From NCBI GenBank assembly GCA_024867545.1, contig JANFNE010000031.1, positions 124,001-188,000 of the forward strand: DNA of 64,000 nucleotides. Reading direction: 5' to 3'. This document shows, one piece after another, positions 10,840 through 20,845 of this stretch. Made by a program: the position numbers and the translations under genes. The stretch's first letter is position 1. The number at the start of each line of letters is the position of its first letter. Source of the stretch: Phytopythium helicoides. Its lineage: Eukaryota > Oomycota > Peronosporomycetes > Pythiales > Pythiaceae. Under the pieces are notes generated by a model, which was not told where the DNA came from, did no database searches, and was given only the letters and a program-made list of their open reading frames with translations.

Positions 10840-11868
10840 ATGTTCAACCACGCCGCCGTCGCTTGCCTCGCCGCTCTGCTGGCCATCTCCACCGTTGAGG
10901 CCGACAGCCTCCGCCGACAGCTCGCCGACGGGGCGACCTACTCCAACACCGACCAGTCATGGCAGCCGCTCATGCTGGCGAAGGTCAACGCTGCCCGCGC
11001 CGAGAAGGGACTCCAGGCGCTGTGTCTCAACAGCATTCTCATGAAGGTGGCCCAGGCCCACTCGGAGGACATGGCGGCACAGAACTACTACGAGCATGAG
11101 GGTCTCGACGGCTCGGAGCCGATCGATCGCGCCATGGCTGCTGGCTTCGGAACCACCTACGTGTCCGAGAACATCATGGCCGGCGTCGCTGATATTGAGA
11201 GCGCCATGGACTCCTGGCTGCACTCGTCGGGCCATTACGCCAACATCATGGACACCAAGAGCATCTTCGCGGGTTTTGGCTACGGCTACGACGCCAACTC
11301 GGAGTGGAAGCACTACTGGACCCAGAACTTTGGCTGGAGCGAGACTGAATCGTGCGACGTCGATGGTGGGTCTTCGGCGTCGAACAGCACCACATCGGCA
11401 GCTTCGGACGATTCAAGCGTCGCCAACGAGGCCGAGACGACGACGACCCCGGCCTTGACGGAGCCCGCCACACTGGCACCGAGTACGGATGCCTCCTCCG
11501 AGTCGGCCGCCGATGAAGTGGATACAACAGAGGCTCCTGTCGAGGATAGCTCGGCTTCTGTGGACACCGCTACGTCGAGTGGCGACGAGCCTGCTGTGCC
11601 TGAGGGCTCCTACGCCGAGTCGAGCGACGCGTCCGCTGTTGCCGACTCGGCCAACGGCTCCGCCCCAGACGTCACCGATGCCAGCGAAGCTACCTCTGAT
11701 GCATTCGACTTTGGCGAGGCATCAACTGTCGAAGATGTTTCCGATGCGTTTGATTTTGGTGAGGGATCGGAAGTCGACGCTGCCTCTGATGCGACTGACA
11801 GCGAGCCTTCTTTCGGTGACGCCTCGGACGCCACGATGCCAAGCCGTGGCTGCAAGCGCCGCAACTAA
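10840..11868 (+). CDS. Secreted CAP/SCP (PR1-like) protein with acidic Ser/Thr-rich tail
   Basis: Protein of 342 residues. The ATG at 10840 is followed at once by a signal peptide (MFNHAAVACLAALLAISTVEA). The CAP domain, roughly residues 35-170, shows the expected AHSEDMA helix with its His, the NYYEHEG strand, SENIMAG, the SSGHYANIMD loop and the CAP signature HYWTQNFGW. CAP proteins are extracellular; many bind sterols or lipids, and oomycetes have families of PR1-like members with unclear roles. From about residue 180 the protein becomes a low-complexity acidic Ser/Thr/Ala/Glu region, probably O-glycosylated and wall-associated. It contains a repeat of SDAFDFGE near the C-terminus, then a basic end (CKRRN). 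It converges on the arabinanase gene. Confidence 0.9.
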   Translation: MFNHAAVACLAALLAISTVEADSLRRQLADGATYSNTDQSWQPLMLAKVNAARAEKGLQALCLNSILMKVAQAHSEDMAAQNYYEHEGLDGSEPIDRAMAAGFGTTYVSENIMAGVADIESAMDSWLHSSGHYANIMDTKSIFAGFGYGYDANSEWKHYWTQNFGWSETESCDVDGGSSASNSTTSAASDDSSVANEAETTTTPALTEPATLAPSTDASSESAADEVDTTEAPVEDSSASVDTATSSGDEPAVPEGSYAESSDASAVADSANGSAPDVTDASEATSDAFDFGEASTVEDVSDAFDFGEGSEVDAASDATDSEPSFGDASDATMPSRGCKRRN

Positions 11869-12262
11869 ACGGAAACTCCACCATCAACAGCCATGATGAA
11901 GTATCTGTAGACTTTTTGTTTGTCTAAATCCATTCGCCCGAATAGACTGTGTTGTTGTGCAATGAACGAATGCATGATTTTGTCGTAGAAAAGCAACACG
12001 AAACCTGGCTGCGAAGCACGCCTTTGTCCGTGAGTAGATCCCGCAACGCATGCGCACGGTAATTCCAATCCAATCACCGCCATCGATATTGATTAGGAGC
12101 ATTCAGAACGGCCAACTCCTTCAAAACACACCAGACAACGTGTTATTCGATCTTTGCAACTTGAACGAATCACACATTTACATCTACCTTACGAGCACTC
12201 TACGAATCGAAACCTGTACTTTGACGCCTAGGTTGCATCTCATCGTCGGTATTGAGCAGAGC
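11869..12262. other. Intergenic between convergent CAP and GH43 genes
   Basis: Holds the two 3' flanks and is fairly A/T-rich. No gene is supported; the plus-strand frame starting at 12050 is antisense to the GH43 gene. Confidence 0.5.
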
Positions 12263-13309
12263 TTACACGACCGGCCATCCCGACGAAAAGTCGATCTGGT
12301 TCCAGCCAAACTTTTTCTGACCGTCGGCGTAACCAATGCGCGTGTCAACTGGGCAAACAAACAACAATGTCAGCAAGCTATTCACATGATGCATCACAAA
12401 CCCATTCGGGCCAAACTCACCGTAATGATAGTACAGGACGGGGCCGTACTTGGGGTCCTGGTACACGCCCTGGCCACCCGGACCGTAGACGTAGCTGTGC
12501 GATTGAAGCACTACGGTGCCGCCACCACTTGTGCACGCCTTGCCGCTCTTGTCCTTGAAGCCGCCGTTAGGCGACGTCGAGCGGCAGACCAGGATGCGGT
12601 ACTCCTTGCCCTTCGCGGGGCGATTGGCGTCGTAGCCGCAGCAACTGCCCTTGGAAAAGAACAGGTAGTAGTAACTGCCCGACTTGAAAATGTAAGGCGC
12701 CTCGATGACTTCGCCATCTGACGTCGACACGAGGTGCTTGGATGAGCCGGTGGTGCCTGTGGGCGTCGACTTCATCTCGGCTTGGTAGATTCCACCCCAA
12801 AAGCTGCCGAACGTCAGGTAGTTCTTGCCGCTGGCCTGGACCAGGTTGGCATCGATCGCGTTGTACGGCTTGGACGCGTCGCTCGTGACGCCGACGCTGC
12901 CGACGTCCGTCCAGGTGCCAACATCCATCGTCTGAGAACGTGCGAGACCGATGGCCGAGCTCTGCGATCCGAACGAGCTCACAGAGTAGTAAACGTAGTA
13001 GTAGTTGCCGACCTTGCGAACGTCCGGCGCCCACAGGTCGTCCTTGCCCTTGAGGTTGATCTTGGAGCCGCTCGGCAGCATCGCTCCCTTGTACGTCCAT
13101 GGACCCGTAATAGCTGGCGCCGTGTGGATAGCGATCTTGCCGCCCGTCGAGAAGCGGAAGTACGTGCCATCATCACGGCGAATGATGGACGGGTCGTGTG
13201 CGTTCGTGCACGTTCCTTGGCACAGCTTGGGCGTGGCGTACGCACTCGCGACGTCCGCGAGCAGCAGCGAGAGAGCAGCGAGCAGCAGGAAGCCAAACGC
13301 TCGGGGCAT
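12263..13309 (-). CDS. Secreted GH43 endo-1,5-alpha-L-arabinanase, one intron
   Basis: Glycoside hydrolase family 43 enzyme that cuts alpha-1,5-arabinan side chains of pectin outside the cell. A signal peptide occupies residues 1-23. The three GH43 acids are in place in the unspliced numbering: Asp39 (AHDPSI), Asp153 (IDANL) and Glu203 (EAPYIF). Other family blocks are LWAPDV, FGSFWGG and the C-terminal DTRIGYADG...SGWPVV. The frame is open throughout but includes 24 alien residues between YYHY and VDTRIG. These correspond exactly to a 72-bp intron at 12349-12420 (GTGAGT donor, GCTGAC branch-like site, CCCAG acceptor). The spliced enzyme is 324 residues. Because the intron is a multiple of three without stops, retention would not truncate the protein. 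The gene supports a plant-wall-degrading lifestyle. Confidence 0.92.
   Translation of the reverse strand: MPRAFGFLLLAALSLLLADVASAYATPKLCQGTCTNAHDPSIIRRDDGTYFRFSTGGKIAIHTAPAITGPWTYKGAMLPSGSKINLKGKDDLWAPDVRKVGNYYYVYYSVSSFGSQSSAIGLARSQTMDVGTWTDVGSVGVTSDASKPYNAIDANLVQASGKNYLTFGSFWGGIYQAEMKSTPTGTTGSSKHLVSTSDGEVIEAPYIFKSGSYYYLFFSKGSCCGYDANRPAKGKEYRILVCRSTSPNGGFKDKSGKACTSGGGTVVLQSHSYVYGPGGQGVYQDPKYGPVLYYHYGEFGPNGFVMHHVNSLLTLLFVCPVDTRIGYADGQKKFGWNQIDFSSGWPVV
12349..12420 (-). other. 72-bp in-frame intron of the GH43 gene
   Basis: Begins GTGAGTTTGG and ends GCCCAG on the minus strand, with GCTGAC as a branch-like site. Splicing restores the conserved HYVDTRIG peptide. Confidence 0.8.
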
Positions 13310-13686
13310 TTTGCTGTCCGAGAGCTGGAGCCTTTAGAGGAGGATGAAAAAGCCGAACTGAGAGTCGGAGACCAAGAAGGGCAGTCCTCTGCCGGCAGAG
13401 GCATATCCGTGAGGACACAATGTGTCATTCACAGATGGACGTCGTCGTAGAGGAGCCGCAGGAACGATCGGTCGTCTCCTATGGTCGCTGATGCTCAGCG
13501 CTGATCACTGACAGCATGACAACAGGAAGCACTAACAGCAAAAAACCCGCGCTTCAACCATTTCATGTGCCGATGGACCACATGCTTTTCGTGCACGCAA
13601 AGCGTGCAACTCTCACAATCATAGATGACGATTTGCATTCCTCGTTTAGTCTCTGAGCGCCCTAGATAGCAGCAGCGTCACGCATC
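13310..13686. other. Intergenic, GH43 promoter side
   Basis: On the minus strand CTCAGTTCGGCTTTTTC (about 13350-13367) is a weak Inr-like candidate for the GH43 gene. Nothing else is recognised. Confidence 0.4.
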
Positions 13687-14190
13687 CTACGGCTTCAATT
13701 CTCCGCTTGACGCTTTCCCTGCTCTTTCCGCTCGATTAAGCAGAGCCCAGGCACTTGGTGGAGGAGCCACGAGCCGCCACGCTGCGTACTGAGTTCGACG
13801 GCGCTCAGCACACGTCACGATACCTTGACTCGAGGATTGCAGCGGGTTCCCAGTTAGCCGAGACACAAAGTAGAGGTGGTTGGGGGCTGCTAGCATCACG
13901 TGCGCCTCGAGTGCAAACAGATGACGTTTCTGCAGAGCGCTACGCGTGATGCCGACAAAGTGGCAGTCCCCTGTCTTCGTGACTTCCAGGAACCGCCCGT
14001 TGCGAAGGCTCTCGATCGCGATACTGTCACTTCCGGGCTCGGTCACGCGACGCAACAGCATGCAGTTCCACACGCCAAGAGAGTCCCCAACGTCGCGACA
14101 CCTGGGCACACTCGTCGCGAACAGGTTCTCCAGGTCCGAGCCGTAGTACGAGCGGAGCCGCAGCGGCTCATCAAACGGCAAGTCGTCCAT
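13687..14190 (-). CDS. Unknown protein, possible beta-trefoil fold
   Basis: A 167-residue frame from the ATG at 14190; the open frame reaches 14268 but only from a TTG that overlaps the ABC transporter stop. The sequence has short alternating hydrophobic strands with repeated glycine and aromatic positions (NGRFLEV, HFVGI, LFALEAH, HLYFVSR, AAWRLV), suggestive of a fascin-like beta-trefoil, but I do not recognise a family. No signal peptide or membrane span is seen. It lies only 75 bp downstream of the ABC transporter on the same strand, so it could also be part of a read-through transcript or a non-coding 3' region. Confidence 0.4.
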   Translation of the reverse strand: MDDLPFDEPLRLRSYYGSDLENLFATSVPRCRDVGDSLGVWNCMLLRRVTEPGSDSIAIESLRNGRFLEVTKTGDCHFVGITRSALQKRHLFALEAHVMLAAPNHLYFVSRLTGNPLQSSSQGIVTCAERRRTQYAAWRLVAPPPSAWALLNRAERAGKASSGELKP

Positions 14191-14264
14191 CGCTTTCGCC
14201 GTTCTCGAGATCCACACTGTCGTATCAGCGCGTTCATGCCTGGTCCCAAGTCGGACGTTTCTTG

Positions 14265-17200
14265 TCAAAACGTAAGCAGAGTCGTCTCTAGGAACTCGTA
14301 GAAGGCGCTCTCTGGGTTGCTCACGAGCTCTTCGGCCGTGCCCATCTCGACGACTTGCCCTGCACTCATGACCATGATCTTGTCGAGCCCAAGCACTTGA
14401 TCCAATCGGTGAGTCATGAGGAATATGGTCGACTTGGCAAACTCGGACGCCACAACTTCCAACAACTCTTTGTCACGAGTTTGATCAAGCGATGAGAATG
14501 CTTCATCAAGAATGAGCACGCGCGAAGGAGACAGCAGCGCGCGAGCCAAAGCCAGCATCTGTCGTTCCCCAGCGCTCCAGTTCGACCCGTTCTCGGATAG
14601 TTTCTTGCCCAGGTCGCGAACTACAACGCGGTCGCCCGCTCCAGCCAAGCTCCCGTCAGAGTCTTCACCGTCGCCCAGAGCTAGCCCGACGCGTCGAAGG
14701 ACTCTCCAAACAGCTGCATCGTCGAATTCGTCGAACGGATCCAAATATCCGCGTACGGAGCAGCGATAGAACAGAGGTGATTGAGGAATCACGCGGAGGC
14801 TGCTCCGAAGAACGTGGAGTGGCAGCCGCGAAACGTCAAGACCATTGACGACAATGCGGCCATGCGAGAGCTCGTGGATGCGAAAGAGCGCCATCGCGAG
14901 TGAGCTCTTACCAGATCCTGTGCGACCGACGACCCCAATCTTTTCTCCGGCGCCAACGCGGAAAGAAACGCCACGTAGGGCAAACGGCGAGGCGACTCCA
15001 CCTTTCGGGTTGATAATCGATCGCCGACAACTTTCGTATCGAAACCACACATCATCAAAAACGATATCTCCATCGCTGGGCCAAGTCTTTTTTGCAGGAG
15101 TATTTTCTGCAGAATCTTGTGTAGAGACACTGGACGCATTACTCGTTTGTTCGTGCTCATGCTCCACTTCAATTCGTTGCAGCTGGAACAGATCGCGAAT
15201 GTTGTCTAATGCCGCCGACATTTTCACAACGCCGAAAGATAGCGTCGACAGATCTCGTTGTGCCGCGAAAACTGTATAGACGACGAATCCAAGGGAGCTT
15301 GGTGGGATAGAATCAGCTGATGGTGGCTTCATCAGCAAAGCTCCCAGAAGAGCGTACGAAACACCCATGATCAGGTTTGCTCGAATTCTCATCCAACCTA
15401 GGCATATCATCATCACCGAGACTGCCCGGTCACGAGTTTGCAGCAAATCTTGGTGGCGGAGTTTGAATCGCTGGAGTTGGCAAGGTCCACACGCACGGAT
15501 GACCGACCCGCCGTCAAGTGTTTCGGAAACAAAAGTCAAAATATCGCCATCTACGGATGAGCGAAGCCCTTGGATCTGTGTGATGACGCGCTCCTCGTCC
15601 TTGATGGACCTAAAGGTAAAGTATCCGGCAAAAGCTGCACCAGCTAAGCCAATAGATCCACCAAGCACATTGCAAACCGATATGAGCGAGGTCACCAAAG
15701 ATACTGTCGATCGCAGGAGCAGAACTGCCGGGTATGCCATCATGGACTCTGCCACGTATATGCTCATCGAATACTTGGTCAAAATATCACCAATCTTGGC
15801 GTGGTAAAACGTCGACATGGGTGCAAACATGAGCGCCCGTGTCGTCTCCCGAAATATTGCCCCAACGCTGTTTGCAATACCGAAGAAAACAGCAAAGGTA
15901 GCAGGAAGCAGTGCTGCAAAGCAGCTGGCAATGAGCGCGCCATAAACAGCGATTTGTGTCCAGCTTGAAGATGATGGAGGCAAGTTACTCCAGTACACAA
16001 ACCAAGCGTTCCGGCCGAGTAACATGCCTCCATACAATGTCAACAGAGCTGCCACGCGAGGAATTGCACGCTTTAGGTCATAATGCTCGGAAAGCTGGCG
16101 GACAGCCTCCGTTTTAGACATGATGGATTGTGCTGTTTGAGTATCAATTGAACCCTTGCCTTGGTGGTTTATGCCTTCGCGATCAAGTTCGGGTGAGTCA
16201 GTAGGGCCGCTGACGTTCTCTGCGGTACCTGCACGGCCTCCACCAGAATAATCAAGAGAGTGCTCAAGGTCCAAGCGCTGATCAAAGCTTTGGAGCTGAG
16301 ACTGCGATCGCCATGGTGGGACAGACGTGAGACGCCGAACGCGACGGCTTGCCTGGGCTCGTGGATCCTTGACTGACTGGACGACTCGAAGTTCGTCGAC
16401 AAGCCAAGTACGATCAGCGAACTCGGATGAAATGATCTCCGGATTATGCGTCGTTACCACCACGGTCTTGTACTTCAGAAGCTCCAGAAAGCATTTGCGA
16501 AACATATCGCTCTGAACTATCGCGTCGGACGTTGACAAAGGCGCATCCAAAAGATACAGGTCGGCGTCGGCATAGATCGCTCGGGCCAGCGCAATTCGAG
16601 CACGCTGACCTCCAGATAAATTGATGCCTCTCGGCCCCACAATGGTTGCATCGCCACTAGTCAGTGTCTTGAGGTCGTCCAGCAAACAGCACGCTTCAAG
16701 AACCCTCGAGTAACGATTTTGATCAAAGGGCGAGCCGAAAAGAATGTTGTCGCGAATACTGAGCGACTGAAGCCACGCTTCGTGCGAGCAATAAGCTATC
16801 CGACATTCACCCGAAACAAACACTCGTCCTCGCAGACGATGGGCCTCGCCGAGAAGTCCGTTCATTAAAGTCGATTTGCCTGCTCCTGCGGGTCCGTGAA
16901 TGACAACCAGCTCACCTTTTCGAACCTTGAGGTTCACATTCACCAAGATGACGTCGAGTGGGTCGCGGGTTTCCGAAAACACGGCTTGCTCGACTCTAAT
17001 GATTGCTGTGGGGTCACTTTCGTCAACTGGCGCGCGATCGACACTTGGTATCGATATCTCATGGTGGGTTTGCAAGTACTTGTCCATTTTCCTGAGCGAT
17101 TTTCGCCCGTCTAGAACGAGCCTTAGCGCGTGAATGAAGCCGTAGAGCTGACTTTGGATCCGATCAAAGAGCACTAACGCTGTGAATGCAGTAGCGGGTG

Positions 17201-18161
17201 ACAGCCCTGCTTCCGACTTGGCCAGCGACGACAAGATGACCACCGAAACGATGCCCGGCGACTCCCAGATGGTGCAGTAGAGCACGGAGCGTACGGCCAG
17301 GAGCGTGTAGAGCTTCTTTTCCTCCTTGACGCGCGCGTAGGTCATCTTGGCCAGCATCTTCTTCTCCCACGCCTGCAGCTTGACCGCCTGTATGCTCTTG
17401 ATCCCTTCCGCCACGGCAGCCAGCGTGCGCTGGCGCTTCTTGGCGCACGAGTGGACGCAGTGCGAGCCCGCGAGCGCGAGCACAACAAGCACGACACACA
17501 CGGCGGCCAGGCAGCAGACCATCACGACGACGCTGACTCCCAGCGCGCCGTGTAGCAGCAGCAGCAGCACGGCGAGCTGCATGGCCGCCATCCAGACTAT
17601 GTGCACTCTGTCCATTGCCCCACCGACGGACGGTACGCTGGACGAGTAGAGCGTCGCGATGGACGCGACGGCCGTCTGCATGCCGTGCGCGCGCACCACT
17701 GGCCTGGAAAGCGCGTCCTGGAACAGCAGCGAGCGTATGCCGACCGTGACGCGCGTGCTGGCGGCCTGCATGACGCTCTGCGACTGCTCCTTCAGCACCG
17801 AGCCGGCCACGCCGGCCACGTACAGCGCGACCAGCAGCCTCCAGATGTCTCCCCGGCCGCCTCCCGCCTCCTCCATGACCGCGCTCAGCAGCCGAAACAG
17901 CAGCAGAGGCGCGCAGCTCGCCACGGCCACCGCCAGCAGCGCCAACAGCCCGCTGAGCGCCACCGCGCGCCGCTCGCAGCGCCAGATGGCGCGCCACAAG
18001 CTCCGCGAGCGCGCGAACGCCGACAGAAAGCGCGCCGCCGCCTGCTCGTCCGCCTGCGCGTCCACCGCCCGCAGGTCTCCGAGCGTCAGCGGGCGACGAG
18101 CGCTCAGCGCCACGAGCGGCCGCGCCGCCAGCTGCAGCAGCCGCGCCGCCATGGCCGCCAT
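14265..18161 (-). CDS. ABCC (MRP-type) ABC transporter
   Basis: Full-length transporter of 1298 residues with the order TMD1-NBD1-TMD2-NBD2, typical of multidrug-resistance-associated proteins that export conjugated organic anions. NBD1: Walker A GPAGAGKS (about residue 421), signature LSGGQRARIALARA (about 512) and Walker B LYLLDAP, where the catalytic acidic residue after Asp is replaced by Ala, as often in ABCC NBD1. NBD2: Walker A GRTGSGKSS (about 1075), altered signature WSAGERQ (about 1192) and complete Walker B LILDEAFSSLD. This asymmetry places ATP hydrolysis mainly at one site. The frame is open to 18494 from a GTG, but the ATG at 18161 directly precedes the conserved part and lies about 60 nt below an Inr-like motif. 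The strongly GC-rich 5' end (17300-18160) contrasts with the rest of the gene. Confidence 0.93.
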   Translation of the reverse strand: MAAMAARLLQLAARPLVALSARRPLTLGDLRAVDAQADEQAAARFLSAFARSRSLWRAIWRCERRAVALSGLLALLAVAVASCAPLLLFRLLSAVMEEAGGGRGDIWRLLVALYVAGVAGSVLKEQSQSVMQAASTRVTVGIRSLLFQDALSRPVVRAHGMQTAVASIATLYSSSVPSVGGAMDRVHIVWMAAMQLAVLLLLLHGALGVSVVVMVCCLAAVCVVLVVLALAGSHCVHSCAKKRQRTLAAVAEGIKSIQAVKLQAWEKKMLAKMTYARVKEEKKLYTLLAVRSVLYCTIWESPGIVSVVILSSLAKSEAGLSPATAFTALVLFDRIQSQLYGFIHALRLVLDGRKSLRKMDKYLQTHHEISIPSVDRAPVDESDPTAIIRVEQAVFSETRDPLDVILVNVNLKVRKGELVVIHGPAGAGKSTLMNGLLGEAHRLRGRVFVSGECRIAYCSHEAWLQSLSIRDNILFGSPFDQNRYSRVLEACCLLDDLKTLTSGDATIVGPRGINLSGGQRARIALARAIYADADLYLLDAPLSTSDAIVQSDMFRKCFLELLKYKTVVVTTHNPEIISSEFADRTWLVDELRVVQSVKDPRAQASRRVRRLTSVPPWRSQSQLQSFDQRLDLEHSLDYSGGGRAGTAENVSGPTDSPELDREGINHQGKGSIDTQTAQSIMSKTEAVRQLSEHYDLKRAIPRVAALLTLYGGMLLGRNAWFVYWSNLPPSSSSWTQIAVYGALIASCFAALLPATFAVFFGIANSVGAIFRETTRALMFAPMSTFYHAKIGDILTKYSMSIYVAESMMAYPAVLLLRSTVSLVTSLISVCNVLGGSIGLAGAAFAGYFTFRSIKDEERVITQIQGLRSSVDGDILTFVSETLDGGSVIRACGPCQLQRFKLRHQDLLQTRDRAVSVMMICLGWMRIRANLIMGVSYALLGALLMKPPSADSIPPSSLGFVVYTVFAAQRDLSTLSFGVVKMSAALDNIRDLFQLQRIEVEHEHEQTSNASSVSTQDSAENTPAKKTWPSDGDIVFDDVWFRYESCRRSIINPKGGVASPFALRGVSFRVGAGEKIGVVGRTGSGKSSLAMALFRIHELSHGRIVVNGLDVSRLPLHVLRSSLRVIPQSPLFYRCSVRGYLDPFDEFDDAAVWRVLRRVGLALGDGEDSDGSLAGAGDRVVVRDLGKKLSENGSNWSAGERQMLALARALLSPSRVLILDEAFSSLDQTRDKELLEVVASEFAKSTIFLMTHRLDQVLGLDKIMVMSAGQVVEMGTAEELVSNPESAFYEFLETTLLTF

Positions 18162-18602
18162 GTTGCCTGGGAAACAATGTGTGGTTGCGAGTGAGAGGTG
18201 ATTGGATGAAATTGGAGAGAGAGGAGATTGTTTTTGCCCAATGGGAGGTACAGGAGAGTGTGATTGGAGGAAATTGGAATGGTCGGGGGTACGAGGAGGG
18301 TAACCTATAGTGAGCTGGAGTGGGAAATAAAGCGACGGGATTGGCGCAGAGGGTTTTTGGCGCGCCAATCGAATGAGAGATTCGGTTGTGCAGGACCTCT
18401 GGAAATACATGTTATTGGACCCGGCTGTGGACAGGTGTATTCGCCAGTCGTCCAATTGTCCAAGTGAGCAGCTCACCGAGGCTTTCCAGCTCACCTGGAG
18501 CAGACTTGATTCTCTTCGTGCGCGCTCTCTCTCTCTCTGTAGGCCTCACCGTCTCAAGGACTTGGACCTCAATTGCAAGCCCACTCCCCTTCGATCGACC
18601 CC
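18162..18602. other. Divergent promoter region between ABC transporter and first hydrolase
   Basis: No gene supported. Holds the Inr-like motif at 18203-18226 on the minus strand and a TC-rich run near 18523-18538 upstream of the plus-strand hydrolase. Confidence 0.5.
18203..18226 (-). promoter_or_regulatory. Inr-like core promoter of the ABC transporter
   Basis: CTCTCTCTCCAATTTCATCC on the minus strand matches the oomycete initiator pattern including the CAATTTC end. It would give a leader of about 60 nt. Confidence 0.45.
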
Positions 18603-19649
18603 ATGCGTCGCGTGTTGGGGCTGGCGACCACCAGCAACTGCTCGTCGAGCTCCTCGACGTCGTCGGCGGGGCACGCGGACTCAGAGTCCCGACGCCAGCT
18701 CGTGCCTCGCCACCTCCGCCACATGGACGGCAAGTTCGCCAACGACCGAGAGCAGCAGCTCTTCTACTTTTCGCTGTTCCCGCAGGCCGATGTCCCGTTG
18801 CGAGGTGTCGTGCTGTACTTGCACGGCACGGGAGACCACTGCCGAAGATACATGTTCCTGTATGAGCGGCTGTGCGACGAGGGCTTCGGCATCATCGCCT
18901 ACGACCTGCTCAGTCACGGAGCTAGCGACTCGGACGCCCATCGCGTGCGCGGCCACGTGCGCAGGTTTCAGCACCTCGTGGACGACACGAACGCGTTCGT
19001 GTCGTTCGCTAAGACCACAATATTCCCGCAGTTCGTCTCGGACAGCTCATCCTTGCCGCTCGTCATCACGGGCATCTCGTTTGGGACGCTGCTCGGCATC
19101 CACACGGTGCTCTCGGGCAAGCACGCGTTTCACGCAGCCTTCTGGTCCGGCCCCATGCTCGGGGTGTCTTGGACGCCGGCGCTAAGAGTACAGGCTGCCA
19201 TCATGCAGCCTCTGGCGCTCGTGCTGCCAAGAGTCCGACTGATCTCGGGTGTCGACTACGACCTGTTGTGCCGCGACCCTGGATTCATGGAGGACTTTGA
19301 GACCGACCCCCTGACAACGTCTGAGGACCTGACAGCACGCACGGGGCAGCAAGTGTTGCGCGCCATGACCAAGCTTCGAGACGACGCACGCGTCCACGAC
19401 GCACAGAGCGCGTTCTGCACCGTCCCCATGCTGTTCCTTGCCGGGTCCGAGGACCACATCGCAGACCAGCGAGCGACGTTCCGCTTTTTCGAGCACATGG
19501 GTAACCGCGACAAGGAGTTCAAGATCTTCGACGGTGTCTTCCACTGCGTATACGAGGATCCTGAACGCGAGGACGTGCTGGCATATTTATCGGCGTGGCT
19601 GCGACAAAGGTGTCCAGAGCGAGTGGATTGGGCGTTATCACAAGTGTGA
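18603..19649 (+). CDS. Alpha/beta hydrolase (monoglyceride-lipase-like, S33 type), copy 1
   Basis: Serine hydrolase of 348 residues in the group often annotated in oomycetes as 'serine protease family S33' but closest in motif to monoacylglycerol lipases. The oxyanion region is LHGTGDHCRRY. The nucleophile Ser159 sits in GISFG, and Asp284 (GSEDHIAD) and His314 (FHCVYEDP) complete the triad. The ATG at 18603 is the first in frame; the upstream frame begins with TTG. The N-terminal 40 residues are Ser-rich and show no signal peptide, so a cytosolic or membrane-peripheral location is likely. It is the most divergent of four homologues in this window. Confidence 0.85.
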   Translation: MRRVLGLATTSNCSSSSSTSSAGHADSESRRQLVPRHLRHMDGKFANDREQQLFYFSLFPQADVPLRGVVLYLHGTGDHCRRYMFLYERLCDEGFGIIAYDLLSHGASDSDAHRVRGHVRRFQHLVDDTNAFVSFAKTTIFPQFVSDSSSLPLVITGISFGTLLGIHTVLSGKHAFHAAFWSGPMLGVSWTPALRVQAAIMQPLALVLPRVRLISGVDYDLLCRDPGFMEDFETDPLTTSEDLTARTGQQVLRAMTKLRDDARVHDAQSAFCTVPMLFLAGSEDHIADQRATFRFFEHMGNRDKEFKIFDGVFHCVYEDPEREDVLAYLSAWLRQRCPERVDWALSQV

Positions 19650-20845
19650 GGGAACATGTACACTTACTAATGAAGCGGTAAGATCTGAGCTCATGTGGCT
19701 GATGATAAGGGTCCATCTCGATCGAGTAGTGGTGAATTGGAGTGTGGTGCAGGTAGAGCGAGCAAGCTAGCAGCACGTTTGCTTGTGCGTCCTACAGTAC
19801 ACCACCTGCTCTCTCGCTGTCGATCGACACGCAAGGGAACAACATGATGTGGAATGAAAAAGTCACGAGTTCAGTTCAGAGGCCGCAATGTGACTCACTT
19901 ACATGTGTTGGGCGGCACAGTTGAACGCTATGCCTCGTCTTGAAGCCGCTCGCATGACTGCAGGTGTAACTCCTGGTGTAAATGCTTTGCAGTTGACTCA
20001 TTGCGATGGCAAGCATCGCAGCTGAATCTGGACAGTTGCCTGAAAACGGTGCAAGTGCCACCATAGCGATTTTCATGTTCGGCGACCTTCGTGACGCTCG
20101 ATGCTCCGCATCCTTCGACTTGTCGTGGGGATGGGGGCAACTGGATGGGATTCCTTCCTGAGTTCCCCTCTCCGCCTTGCGAGAAAGATTCGACCCGAGG
20201 CTCAGGCCGACCGATGCACACAAGACCAGGACACCGAGGACTCCAAGCTGGTCCACATCAGAGAATGGTTGCAGCACCTATTTAGATTCCGTAGCCCCCT
20301 TTTCACTTCATCACACAGGATACTGTGCCATCGCTGAAGATGGACGAGGCTCAACCTCGAAGGGAGACGACACCAGCCAATGCACCACCATCAACAGCTG
20401 GTACGCCAATTACCCAGCTGGGTTGAGATGAAAAGGATTGTGTGCGACTAAGAGGGCGAGATGAAAGGTGTGCGGGCTCTGTCGATGAGTGTACCAGCGC
20501 TGTTCATAGTTCTCACGCCCTGTAATTGCACGGCTGCTTGTCGATGTCAAACCTGCGGCGTGCAGAGACCCCGACTTGGGGATGCGCGGTCAGCTCATTG
20601 TTCGCTGCCATCCCATACGATCTGGAGCTCCATGCAGCACTCTACGCTGTGCCGAGAAGTGCTCAGCAGAGCTCTTCGTTTTCTCCAGCTGCAGCAGCCA
20701 CCGAGGTGCCACCTGCTCTCACCACGAACGTCGACCACTTCATCAGTGGGCTCGTTCATTCGCGATTCGCCAAGTCTCGGCGCTTGCCACTCCATCTCGC
20801 TATTGGTGACTGCTATCGATAGCCAACGCCTGAAGGTTGGTAACG
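19650..20845. other. Intergenic between hydrolase copies 1 and 2
   Basis: About 1.2 kb with only short overlapping frames and no recognisable gene. No homology to the spacer before copy 3 is obvious. Confidence 0.5.

Noticed and set aside
12050..12721. Plus-strand frame overlapping the GH43 gene
   Set aside because: Antisense to conserved GH43 sequence, with no protein-like features.
17164..18177. 337-codon minus-strand frame overlapping the ABC transporter 5' end
   Set aside because: Alternative frame in a very GC-rich region (Arg/Gly/Ala-rich); the transporter frame is clearly the real one.
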